Of a DNA stretch of 64,000 nt, positions 17,283-27,146 are shown in pieces. Positions within the stretch are counted from its first letter, which is position 1. Each line of letters begins with the position of its first letter. A program made the position numbers and the translations under genes. The stretch is from Strigamia acuminata (taxonomy: Eukaryota > Arthropoda > Chilopoda > Geophilomorpha > Linotaeniidae): assembly GCA_949358305.1 (NCBI GenBank), contig OX442314.1:64117369-64181368 (forward strand), in the 5' to 3' direction. The notes beneath the pieces were generated by a model that saw only the letters and a list, made by a program, of their open reading frames with translations, did not search any database and had not been told where the DNA came from.

Positions 17283-18948
17283 TCAAAAAATAAGATCTAT
17301 TGACTTATCTCTAATGAATTCTGAATTTTTGGACTTAATCCACCGCACGTTATAAACGGGATATGCCGGGTGTATTGGATCTTTATTACAAAAGTCAAAT
17401 AGGCTCGAATCAAATTCATAACCCTCTGCAGTACACCACTCCTTCACGTCACTTATATTCTGTATTTGATCATTGCTCGGTGAAGTATAGATAACACTGA
17501 TCCGTGCTGTGCCATTATCTATTTGATGCGTTATGGATTGCCTCCACCACTCACTCATGTCCAGCTTGTGTTTAAGTTTAATGCTTAAAAGGTCAATCAT
17601 GTCATTTCCAGTTGTCAGACTTAAATTCTGTTCTACATCAGTGATTTTATCATCTAATATTGGTTCACCAACCGTCAATTGACATTCATCGTCCTTTGTT
17701 TTCATTAAAGTAACATTCTTGGATTTCCTACATCTCTTCTTGCGTCTTTTTGTATTTCCACATTTCCCCTCTGTCCTAATGACTTTAAAATCGTTCACAC
17801 CTGTTAGTGTCTCTATTGGCGTTGGGGAAATGTCACCTTCCTGCGACGTCGAAGAAATATCACAACCATTCATGGAATTGACCTGCCCAGACCCTTCATC
17901 ATATTCGGGCTCAGAATCCGAAATAATCTGTTCCAATTTTCCCCTTTCTTTCACAATACTCTCGAAATTATTCATGTCAACCCCATGTGTTAACTCTGGA
18001 GAATTTTCCACTAGCAATTCAATTTCCTTATCGCTGAAATTCCTTTCTTGTTCCGATTCCTTCGGTTTCTGTTCAAACTCCCCCTCTGTCTTAATCAATG
18101 GGGAAATTTCATCTTCGAGTCCCTCGTAGAACTCTTCATCACTTCCTAAGTGTTCCCCCTCGTTTTTAATACTTTCGCACTTATTGACATCTTCGCTTAG
18201 CGCCAATGGGGGATTTTCTAGTTTCAACAAGTCTAATGTTGAGGGGACTTCCTGATGAGGGGATATTGGCACCCTATCCTTCGATGGAATTTCAACTTCC
18301 AAACTTCCAATGCCACTGCCTAAGTTGGCAAATTCTAGAGAGGGTTTCAATTCCCCCTCGTGCCAATACCTCCACTCATGTACACTCAAGTTGTTAGTTT
18401 GAACAACTCTGTTTCCTTGCAGGTCCCAGACCCGATATTTCCTCCGTGAATTTGAATAACCCACTAGAGCGCCCACCCAGGAATGCCTTTCTTTATTTTT
18501 AACATGAAAAACCCTAACTCTCGACCCAATACACCTAAGGTGTCGCACAGAAATGCATCTGTCATACAGTATATTGTATGGGGTTTTCCAACTTAAATCG
18601 ACTCTGGGGGCTCTATTCCTTAAATATGTTATTGTGTTGGCTAATTCCAACCACAAATAACTTGGAAATTTATTGTCCAAAATTAAAGTTTCCACTCTTT
18701 CCGTGATATCGGTATTAGCCCTCTCGGAGATGGAGTCAGCCATTGGGTTATCTGAATTTACACTATCAATTGTAATCCCAAAATTCTCCATTACTTCTAC
18801 CCACGCTGTCGATTCTTCTGTGGAAAAGTCCATCCCAGGGCCTAAATAAATTTTATTCACGGTTCCTGTCAAGCATTTTATCTCATTTAACCAATTTTGA
18901 AATTCTATTAAAATGCTGTTTCCCTTTAATGGTCTAAACCATACGTAT
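17283..18948 (-). CDS. Copia-2 ORF, C-terminal part with integrase-like domain
   Basis: Second part of the single Copia-2 ORF, split from 27147-28346 by Gypsy-3. Removing Gypsy-3 and one GTAT copy restores a frame of 954 codons with no stop. The start resembles the copia integrase core and its C-terminal extension: ISERANTDITERVETLILD, LWLELANTITYLRNRAP, ISVRHLRCIGSRVRVF and WVGALVGYSNSRRKYRVWD match the order in Copia-3. The second catalytic Asp position (TDRGGEF in Copia-3) reads LGPGMDF here, so that acid is lost; the Glu (SER) is kept. The rest is acidic and low-complexity, with repeated EGE/EGK motifs. It stops before any RT. Structural or packaging protein is a guess. Confidence 0.8.
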
Positions 18949-19451
18949 TGTTACGCGGTTGGCGAGCACACTGTAAGCCAGTTGTCGCCACCACGTTTCC
19001 GTACTTATTTGAGCCGAATTAATTCAGTAAATTCTCAACAGAGTTCGCCTTAAGCGAATGAGGTAATTAGTTTACCTATCAATCATCAATAGAACAGTCC
19101 AAACCTATATAAGTCTGGGTTTGACTTAGAGAGGACACAGAGGTTGTCAAGCAGTTATTGCTGTGGCATCTCAAGGTTTTAATGTGATAGAATTTAGTGT
19201 TATTCATGCTCATAGAATTAAGATAGTTTTAGTTTAGTCTTAAGTTATTCTTAAGTTTATTATTATTTGGAATTGCTTTATGTTTTATAACTGAATAAAT
19301 ATATTTTATATTATTTAAACATAAACAGTGAGTCCTTCTTATTTACACCCCAAGTCAAGTTAGTTAAATAAATGCAATTAGTCTTTGATAAGACATAGTC
19401 CAAACATAAGTTATTCACGTGGGTAAACAGTGGTGTTTTATCCACGTAACA
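18949..19451 (+). repeat. Gypsy-3 5' LTR
   Basis: 503 bp from TGTTACGCGGTTGGCGAG to CCACGTAACA. Contains a TATATAAG box at 19106-19113 and AATAAA at 19294-19299, in the order expected for promoter and polyadenylation signal. Confidence 0.95.
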
Positions 19452-19454
19452 AAG

Positions 19455-19472
19455 TGGTGGAGATTGCGGTTC
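19455..19472 (+). other. Gypsy-3 primer-binding site
   Basis: TGGTGGAGATTGCGGTTC begins three bases after the LTR. It starts with TGG as expected. The primer tRNA was not identified. Confidence 0.65.
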
Positions 19473-20202
19473 TTTCTATTTGAGACCCATTAATTGGCTA
19501 AAAGTAGTAAAAAGTAGTAAAAGTAAAGTGAAATTGGCCAGTTATTTGCTAAAAATTAGATGATCCAGTTAAAATCCGTACAAAATTGCATTAAAAGTAA
19601 TAAAAGTCTCTTATAAAATTTGAAACCAATGCATAGTAATTTGCATAAGTGATAAGAAAGAGAGGTGACTCATTGTAGATGTTTGAGTTATATTTTTTTT
19701 TACAGATTAGCTGATTGAATATTAAGTAGAGTGAAGTTGAATATTTAATTATAGTACACTAAAAAGATTTACATGTTTGAATTTATTAAAGATATTTACC
19801 CAAGTTGAATTTATAATAAAATGAGGTTGTTTTGGAGGTTAAGAGTAGTAAATATTGAATGTTTGTTTACTAATGGAAAAGTTAATAATGATTTAATTGC
19901 AGGAAATGTTTTCTTTTTGGTTTGTGTTGAAGTTTATATTGATTTTGATGATTAATTTTGATTATTTTTTAGGAAATAATTTATTATTTTGATTTTGTTG
20001 AAATTTATTGTGAATTGGTGACTAATTGTGTTAATTAATTGTGCATAAGTTTGTTTCAGGGTCAGTGAAAGTTGTGAGTTGCTAAAGCGGTCTGTGAATA
20101 AAGTGAAGTTATAATTTAAGGCCAGTTAAGTTATCACAGGCGCAAACGGATAATCTACTGGACTTAAAGAATCAAGAATTAGAAAGAGAATTAGTAAGCA
20201 CA
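19473..20202. other. Gypsy-3 leader
   Basis: AT-rich untranslated leader between primer site and gag. In-frame sequence upstream of gag is open from about 20105 but has no ATG. Confidence 0.6.
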
Positions 20203-21462
20203 GTGGATGATTCCAAAGTAGCGGTTAGAAAAAGAAAGACAACTTCACAGTCGGAGCCTGGAGTAAAGGAGGTTGAACAGAGTACATCCACATTGGATGA
20301 AAAACTTGTTTTTGCAACCCCATTGAAATTTGCGCAATCAAAGTCTTTTCAATCGGTATTTGAATTATTAACACCAGTAAAATTAAAGGAATCCACATCA
20401 AAAGGAATTATATCCAAGATGGCGGATCCAACAACAGTTTTGACTGATCTTCTCAAGGGTATTTTGATACAAAAGCGCGAAGTTGTTTGTTATGATACAG
20501 AAAAAGGTAACATCGACTAATGGCTTGTGGCTTATGAAGCTACGATAGCATCAGATGATGAACGAGTGAAGCAATTGCCGTTAGCCCTTAAGACTGACGG
20601 ACTGGCATGGTTTGTGGAACAATATAAAACGAATCCAACCTGGACTTGGACAGAATGGAAGCCACAAATCGAAAAGAAGTTCAGGAAAAGCCAGGAAAAT
20701 GTATTGAACACTCTTCATTTTATGAGGCATTCAGATGGTAAAGCCGATGCATTTATGAAGAAAGTTTTGGCCGAATGTGCTTATGCGCGACCAGAATTAC
20801 CTGAGAATTTGAAGATTAATTACATTTTTCAAGGATTGAAGCCGGAAATGCAAAAAATGTTGATTACTGTATTCCCGAAGACTTTGGCGGATATGGAAGA
20901 GAGAATTAAGTTATTCGAAAGTCATAAAATAAAAGACCCAGCAGATGTTCTACTCGCGGCGTTTAAAAAAATCGTGGACGAGAAGGCGATCCCGGTAACA
21001 GCAGGTAAACTGAGTGGAACTGTGGGGACCCAACCAACCCACGCTGAATTGTTAGCGGAAGTCGCTGAGTTAAAACAGCGATTGTTAGAAGCAGAGTCAG
21101 TGGATTTGCTGGATGAAGAGTCGATATTGATACAAAATCAGTGGTATGCGCCAATAAGGAATAGGGGGCAGTATAATCAAGGAGGTAGAAGTAGAGGCGG
21201 TAGACAAGGCTTTAATCCTAATTATAATAATTATAATACTAACAATAGTAATAATTCTAATAACCGTTCATGCGGATGTTATCATCATTTCAGCTGTGAG
21301 TTTTACAATCCACCCAGGCAACAACAACAACAGCAACAACAGCAACAGGAAAGAGGTGGAAGTAACAGCTGGAAGTGGAACAAAAAGAGGAGAAGAGGTG
21401 AAAATCCAAGTGGAAATCCTAATCCTCAGGCGCAGACGAAGGACCAAAATTCGAAAAACTAG
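20203..21462 (+). CDS. gag: Gypsy-3 gag, one in-frame stop
   Basis: Capsid precursor frame with a single TAA at 20518-20520 between KGNID and WLVAYEATI. The position is Glu-like in context, so one G-to-T change in GAA would explain it. The first in-frame ATG is 20419; the frame is open earlier. The capsid core includes TDGLAWFVEQYKTNPTW, KKFRKSQENVLNTLHF, LKINYIFQGLKPEMQKML and LADMEERIKLFESH. The tail holds Asn-rich repeats, the motif CGCYHHFSC instead of a standard CCHC knuckle, a run of ten Gln (21318-21350), and a basic stretch. It ends at TAG 21460-21462 in the pol overlap. Shares collinear blocks with Gypsy-2 gag. Confidence 0.88.
21453..21459 (+). promoter_or_regulatory. Candidate -1 frameshift site, Gypsy-3 gag-pol
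   Basis: The gag frame reads TCG AAA AAC TAG. It is the position homologous to the GGGAAAC heptamer of Gypsy-2 (both continue KLV-RPQR in -1), but here it is GAAAAAC, which keeps the A-site slip and weakens the P-site slip. Confidence 0.6.
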
Positions 21463-24400
21463 TTGAACGGCCACAGAGAAATTGTTGCCACCCAAAGAAA
21501 AGGAAAAGACAAAAGAAGAACAGTAAGATAGTTATAATTGACGTTCAGGTATCGGAGTCATTGTTGGAAATCCCAGTAATTGTAAAAGAAGTGGAAATAA
21601 AAGCAGTGATGGACACTGGAGCCAAACGAAACCTTCTAAGTGAAGAAGTGGCAATAGTCCTTCAATTGGATTATTCACCCAGCCCTAACATTAGGCTACG
21701 TGGGATAGGAAAGGATTTGGTAGTTCCAGTGGGTAAAGCAAAAATGAACATTGCAATTGGAAAACTGACCTATAAAGTGGAAGTGTTAATAGTGTCAGGA
21801 TTTCATCATCAGCTTTTATTGGGGGATCCATTCATGAGGTCAACGAGAACTGTCGTCGATTATGACTTACAAAAAATCTTTGTGGGCCGGAACAATGTTA
21901 GTGGAGTAGAAGAAGCAGTTTTTCCGATAAATAAATCATTTTCGGACCAGAGTTATGTCGCCAGAGTGATGAAGAATATTTCAATTCCACCAATGCATGA
22001 ATGTGTTATACCAGTTTATTTGAATACAAAATTAACCACAGAAATGTTTATGGAACCTCTAGGTAACGTAATAGATAGGTTTGGAATTTTGTGTTGTAAA
22101 ACATTAACAAATTTTGAGTATGGTAAAGGAGTTCTGCGTGTGGCTAATCCAACGAACAAATCAGTCTTTTTGAAGGAGAAATCTGCAATTGGTAAGGCGT
22201 ATTACATTATTGAGATTGGGTTGTTGGATGAAAAGCAAGTGCATTGCTCTGACTCCTCAACCAAAGCGGTTGAGTTGACAGATGAAAAGCAAGTGCATTG
22301 CTTTGACTTTGACTCCTCAATTGCTAAAGATAAAATGACCAAAAGCCAACAAGAGCAGATGAAGCAGTTACTTCAGAAGAACCAGGATAGATTTGCAGCC
22401 ACAGACAAAGACTTAGGTAGAGTAACGACATTTAAACACAGAATTAATACGGGGGACCATGATCCAATACATTTGCAGCCTTATAGAAGTTCAATCGCAG
22501 AAAAAGAAGTAGAGGCAGAAGAGACCAGAAAGTTGCTTGAGATGGGAGTCTTTAGGGAGTCAGAAAGCCCATGGAGTGCGCCAGTACTGCTCATCAAGAA
22601 AAGAGACGGTAAATGGAGGTTTTGTGTCGATTGGAGGAGGTTAAACGCGATCACAAAGAAAATGGTATACCCACTGCCCAGAATTGACGATACATTGGAC
22701 CAACTGGCAGGGGCCCAGTATTTTTCGATGATGGATCTTATTCAAGGATATTATCAAGTCGAAATAGATGAACAAGATCGTGAAAAAACAGCGTTCACCA
22801 CTTCAAGCGGACATTTTGAGTTTAACGTCCTAGGAATGGGATTATGTAATAGCACAGCAGCGTTTCAAAAATTGATGAATAAGGTGCTTGGTAATCTTCT
22901 TGGCAAGGTCTGTATAGCCTATATTGACGACCTTATTATATTTTCGAAAACATTTGATCAGCATCTTCAGGATCTCGATGCTGTCTTCAGCAAGCTGCGT
23001 TTGGCGAACTTGAAGATTAAACTCAGCAAATGTACGTTTGGTACTAATACCATCAAATATTTAGGCCACATTGTTGATTCTGATGGAGTGTCACCTGATC
23101 CACGTAATTTGGAAAATGTCGCTAAATTTCCAAAACCAACAAATTTAAAGCAGTTGAGAGGGTTTTTGGGTTTATGTTCGTATTATCGTAAGTTCATTCC
23201 AGGATTTGCGGACGTATCCAAACCATTAGCCAACTTGACTCGCAAAGATGAAGCTTTTGATTGGGAACCACCACAGGAAACAGCTTTTAAGGCCTTACGA
23301 ACAGCTTTAGTTACGGTACCAGTTTTGGCACATCCGAATTTCGCCGAGCCATTCATTGTATCTACGGATGCAAGTGCTTATGGACTTGGTGCAATTTTGA
23401 AGCAGCGTATTAACAAGCAAGAACATGTGATTTGTTACGCCAGTCGATTATTAAGTACAGCGGAACAGAACTATAATGCCACCGAAAGAGAATGTTTAGC
23501 CATAATATTCGGCATTAACAAGTTTAGACCATATCTTTACGGTAGGAAATTTACGATAGTAACAGACCATTCTGCGTTGCAATGGCTGAGTAGGGTGAAG
23601 AATCCCAACGGTAGGTTGGCCAGGTGGAGTTTACAACTGGTAGATTATGACTACGATGTGGTGCACAAGTCAGGCAAGAAGCACACGGATGCAGATGCTC
23701 TTAGCCGAATCCAAGAAGAGAGTGGTGAGGAAGAAAAAGAAATTATTCCCTTATTACTTCTCGAAAAACTCAACTTACCTGTCGAACAGCGTAAGGACGA
23801 GAAAATTTTGGAAATCATCACCGCAATGGAGAATATTGAGCAACTTCCAAGGAACAGGAAACGTCCTTTAAAACAGTTCGTTATTCTGGATAACACGTTG
23901 TTTAGAAAGAAAAATTACAATTCTCTAAACATGGAAGGAAACCTTTTAGTAGTACCGCAGCATTTACGTAAGCAAGTGTTAGAAGAAATGCATGACGGGC
24001 TCGTAGGTGCTCATCTCGGCCTAAACAAGACGTGGAAAAGGATTAGAGTAAGATTCTTTTGGCCGAGGATATATAGGGACGTAAGGAATTACGTACTCTC
24101 TTGTCCACATTGCGCAGGTAGTAAGTCCATGACCACTCCACAAAAAGGTTTATTACAACCTTGGTCGACGATTTCAAGACCGTTCGAGAGGATTGGTATA
24201 GACACGTTAGGAAGCTTTCCAGTTTCAAACAGTGGAAATAAGTTTGTTTTTGTTATAACTGATTATTTGTCGCGTGCAGTCATCGCCAGAGCGGCTCCAG
24301 CATGTACAGCGTTGGAAGCAGCGAAAACTCTTGTATTCGAGGTAATGCTCAAAGAGGGAAGTCCACGCGAGATACTCAGCGATAAGGGGACGGAGTACAG

Positions 24401-25505
24401 GAACGAAATGATCAATGAGGTATCAGCACTGTTTAAATCCCAGCACAAATCTACTTCCGGGTATCACCCAAGAACCAACGGGTTGACGGAAAGATTTAAT
24501 GCAACGTTTGCCAAAATGTTGACATGTTATACTAATAAAGATCACACAGATTGGGATGAATTTTTACCATTTGTCATTTTCTCCTATAATTCAGCAGTCC
24601 ATGAAACAACTAGATATACCCCATATTATTTGTTGAAAGGTTATGAAGTTGATTTGAGTGTGGATGTGAACTTGAACCTTCCTCGAAAGGAATTCACTCT
24701 TCGCACTTCTAGATTTATGCGGGAGATGCGGAAAATTGCCAACGAAAGATTAGAATGGCAGAGTGAGAAGAGCAAGAGAAGATTTGATTTGGACAGAATT
24801 GTGGTCGAATTCGAACCAGGAGAACTAGTTTACTTGAAAACCCCAAATAGGAAAGTAGGGTTGAGCGAAAAACTCCTGCCACCATTTTCTGGACCATATG
24901 AAATAGTTAGACGCACAGCGCCAAACGATTATGAAGTAAGGAATTCATCAGGAAAGAAGACTAGCATTGTCAATGTTGAGCGTTTGAAACCATACAAGCC
25001 ACGAGAGGAAATTCCAGAAACTATTCTGCAGGATTTACCACCAAAGAAAGTAACATTTTCTGATGAAGTGCAAGAAAATTCGCAAAAAGACGATCAGAAT
25101 GCGGAAATTGTGAAGAAAGACGAAGATTCGCGAGATAAGCCTAAATTAGGTGCGAAGGAAAGGTTTATTACTGACGAGGACCAGATATCATTGAAATCAC
25201 TCTTTGAATCTGAAGACGAAATGTCGGATTTCCCGGTTCCAACTGAGAGGGAACGATTGAAGGCACTCTACGGGCCAAAAGAAATTGAGGAACGTCGAGT
25301 GAAAGAAGAAGATGAGAAAAGCAAGCAAAATCAGTTGCTAAAATCGTCGCCAGACGAAAGCAAGAAGAATCGGTCGCAGAAACCATCACCAGGGGTCGCA
25401 AGTGTTGTTAGCGCTGATACGCGTGCGCGACGTCCTGCTGAAAGTGATTTCCGGTCACGCCGACTTAGATCGCAACCACGCCAGGATTACACTGCATTTT
25501 ACTAG
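21459..25505 (+). CDS. pol: Gypsy-3 pol: protease, RT, RNase H, integrase
   Basis: 1348 residues in -1 relative to gag, uninterrupted. Protease VMDTGAKRNLL near 21605. RT with WRFCVDWRRLNAIT, YFSMMDLIQGYYQ and the catalytic YIDDLIIFSKT near 22920. RNase H with VSTDASAYGLGAIL and TERECLAI. Integrase zinc finger as H-x3-H and CPHC (about 23992-24113), followed by catalytic acids in IDTLGSF, SDKGTEY and NGLTERFNATF. A GPY/F-type module PPFSGPYEIVRR leads to VERLKPY near 24880-25000. The last 190 residues are charged and disordered. A 48-bp in-frame repeat (DEKQVHC twice, 22227-22310) lies between protease and RT. All catalytic residues visible are present. Confidence 0.95.
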   Translation, partial: LVERPQRNCCHPKKRKRQKKNSKIVIIDVQVSESLLEIPVIVKEVEIKAVMDTGAKRNLLSEEVAIVLQLDYSPSPNIRLRGIGKDLVVPVGKAKMNIAIGKLTYKVEVLIVSGFHHQLLLGDPFMRSTRTVVDYDLQKIFVGRNNVSGVEEAVFPINKSFSDQSYVARVMKNISIPPMHECVIPVYLNTKLTTEMFMEPLGNVIDRFGILCCKTLTNFEYGKGVLRVANPTNKSVFLKEKSAIGKAYYIIEIGLLDEKQVHCSDSSTKAVELTDEKQVHCFDFDSSIAKDKMTKSQQEQMKQLLQKNQDRFAATDKDLGRVTTFKHRINTGDHDPIHLQPYRSSIAEKEVEAEETRKLLEMGVFRESESPWSAPVLLIKKRDGKWRFCVDWRRLNAITKKMVYPLPRIDDTLDQLAGAQYFSMMDLIQGYYQVEIDEQDREKTAFTTSSGHFEFNVLGMGLCNSTAAFQKLMNKVLGNLLGKVCIAYIDDLIIFSKTFDQHLQDLDAVFSKLRLANLKIKLSKCTFGTNTIKYLGHIVDSDGVSPDPRNLENVAKFPKPTNLKQLRGFLGLCSYYRKFIPGFADVSKPLANLTRKDEAFDWEPPQETAFKALRTALVTVPVLAHPNFAEPFIVSTDASAYGLGAILKQRINKQEHVICYASRLLSTAEQNYNATERECLAIIFGINKFRPYLYGRKFTIVTDHSALQWLSRVKNPNGRLARWSLQLVDYDYDVVHKSGKKHTDADALSRIQEESGEEEKEIIPLLLLEKLNLPVEQRKDEKILEIITAMENIEQLPRNRKRPLKQFVILDNTLFRKKNYNSLNMEGNLLVVPQHLRKQVLEEMHDGLVGAHLGLNKTWKRIRVRFFWPRIYRDVRNYVLSCPHCAGSKSMTTPQKGLLQPWSTISRPFERIGIDTLGSFPVSNSGNKFVFVITDYLSRAVIARAAPACTALEAAKTLVFEVMLKEGSPREILSDKGTEYRNEMINEVSALFKSQHKSTSGYHPRTNGLTERFNATFAKMLTCYTNKDHTDWDEFLPFVIFSYNSAVHETTRYTPYYLLKGYEVDLSVDVNLNLPRKEFTLRTSRFMREMRKIANERLEWQSEKSKRRFDLDRIVVEFEPGELVYLKTPNRKVGLSEKLLPPFSGPYEIVRRTAPNDYEVRNSSGKKTSIVNVERLKPYKPREEIPETILQDLPPKKVTFSDEVQENSQKDDQNAEIVKKDEDSRDKPKLGAKERFITDEDQISLKSLFESEDEMSDFPVPTERERLKALYGPKEIEERRVKEEDEKSKQNQLLKSSPDESKKNRSQKPSPGVASVVSADTRARRPAESDFRSRRLRSQPRQDYTAFY

Positions 25506-26631
25506 CTTTCCTTGAGTGAACGCAAGTTATTTGCAGTGAGCAAAGGGAATTGCTATTGTTCGAGACGTGATTGACGAGGATTTTGTGTAGTTTTGGTGAA
25601 AGTAGGTACTTTTGTTTGACGAAAGTTGAAATGAACGTAGGCGAGACGTGATGTGATTTTGATGTTGTATTTTCTTGTTTTTCGAGGCGAACGCAAGTTA
25701 TTTGCAGTGAACCAAGAATAACTTGAATTTACTTGATGATTTGAACAGATTTAAGACAATTCTCATGGATTTTGGAGGATATTAATAAAAGTCCCGAAAG
25801 TGAACAAAACGAAACGAATCTATCGCCATTTTTCCAGCGAATAAAGCGAACTTTGCACATTTTTTTTATTTTTCGAAATGTTAACTTAGCATTTAATTTT
25901 GAAATTTAATAAAAATAGCTTTGAATATTTAATTGGTTAAGATGAAATAATTTGAATATTGTATAAAGTTAGAAATTTAATGAAATTTAGACAAATTGAT
26001 TGTACATGTGAATTATATTAGTCATTAATGAATTTTGCACGTCAATATATTGAGGATAGGGATAATATGCGCCACGGCCACCCGATCGGTTTGCGCCAGC
26101 GTATAGTGTACGAGATCTTACACGAGAAGTTGATCCCATTCGAGAAGGAGGAAGAACAGCCTTAATCAGACATTAAGTGTTGTGTGTATATTATTTTTTT
26201 TTGTATTACTTGTTTCATTGTTTTGTCAATGATGTGAGCCCAGGTATACTGGAGCGAGCAGAGACATCGTATTTCTTTCATTATTTGAATTTGATATTAT
26301 TTTTTTTTGATTTTGTAATTGTTTTCATTTTTCATTCACATTGAATGTAATGCATTATTTCTTTGAATTATTAGTTTGTATAGAAAATAGGAAAACAGTA
26401 AAAGAAAAAAATTAATATAAGCATGTAAAAATACCAAAAAGTGTTGTGTTTTGAAAGTGTATTTTGTAATACTTGAAACGATATTCTGAATTTCAGAGTG
26501 TGAATTTGTTTTAGATTATCTTTAATTTGAAGTGTATATTATTGTAAATGAGCATGGATAACACATCCCAAGAGAATGAATAACACGTTATTGATTAGAT
26601 TTAGTATATTGTTTTTGGGGTCCAAAAAGCT
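25506..26631. other. Gypsy-3 3' untranslated region
   Basis: AT-rich. Contains the phrase GCGAACGCAAGTTATTTGCA-like twice (about 25519 and 25687) and a short GC-richer ORF described separately. Confidence 0.6.
26067..26165 (+). CDS. Possible 32-residue micro-ORF
   Basis: ATG at 26067 to TAA at 26163-26165, in a GC-richer island within very AT-rich flanks. The product is rich in charged residues (ends EKEEEQP). It has no recognisable family. It may be a captured or relic fragment, or chance; retained because of the base-composition contrast. Confidence 0.25.
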   Translation: MRHGHPIGLRQRIVYEILHEKLIPFEKEEEQP

Positions 26632-26643
26632 AAAGGAGGGGGC
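26632..26643 (+). other. Gypsy-3 polypurine tract
   Basis: AAAGGAGGGGGC immediately before the 3' LTR; identical to the Gypsy-2 tract. Confidence 0.9.
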
Positions 26644-27146
26644 TGTTACGCGGTTGGCGAGCACACTGTAAGCCAGTTGTCGCCACCACGTTTCCGTACT
26701 TATTTGAGCCGAATTAATTCAGTAAATTCTCAACAGAGTTCGCCTTAAGCGAATGAGGTAATTAGTTTACCTATCAATCATCAATAGAACAGTCCAAACC
26801 TATATAAGTCTGGGTTTGACTTAGAGAGGACACAGAGGTTGTCAAGCAGTTATTGCTGTGGCATCTCAAGGTTTTAATGTGATAGAATTTAGTGTTATTC
26901 ATGCTCATAGAATTAAGATAGTTTTAGTTTAGTCTTAAGTTATTCTTAAGTTTATTATTATTTGGAATTGCTTTATGTTTTATAACTGAATAAATATATT
27001 TTATATTATTTAAACATAAACAATGAGTCCTTCTTATTTACACCCCAAGTCAAGTTAGTTAAATAAATGCAATTAGTCTTTGATAAGACATAGTCCAAAC
27101 ATAAGTTAAACACGTGGGTAAACAGTGGTGTTTTATCCACGTAACA
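26644..27146 (+). repeat. Gypsy-3 3' LTR
   Basis: Second 503-bp copy, offset 7695 from the first. Visible differences are CAGTGAGTCC versus CAATGAGTCC and TTATTCACG versus TTAAACACG. Confidence 0.95.

Larger units (their letters stand above)
18949..27146 (+). mobile_element. Gypsy-3: nearly intact Ty3/gypsy retrotransposon
   Basis: 8198 bp on the + strand, inside the Copia-2 ORF. Two 503-bp LTRs differ at about three positions. A perfect 4-bp duplication GTAT lies at 18945-18948 and 27147-27150. It has a primer site, gag with one nonsense codon, complete pol in -1, a polypurine tract, and no env-like ORF. A young insertion. Confidence 0.95.
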
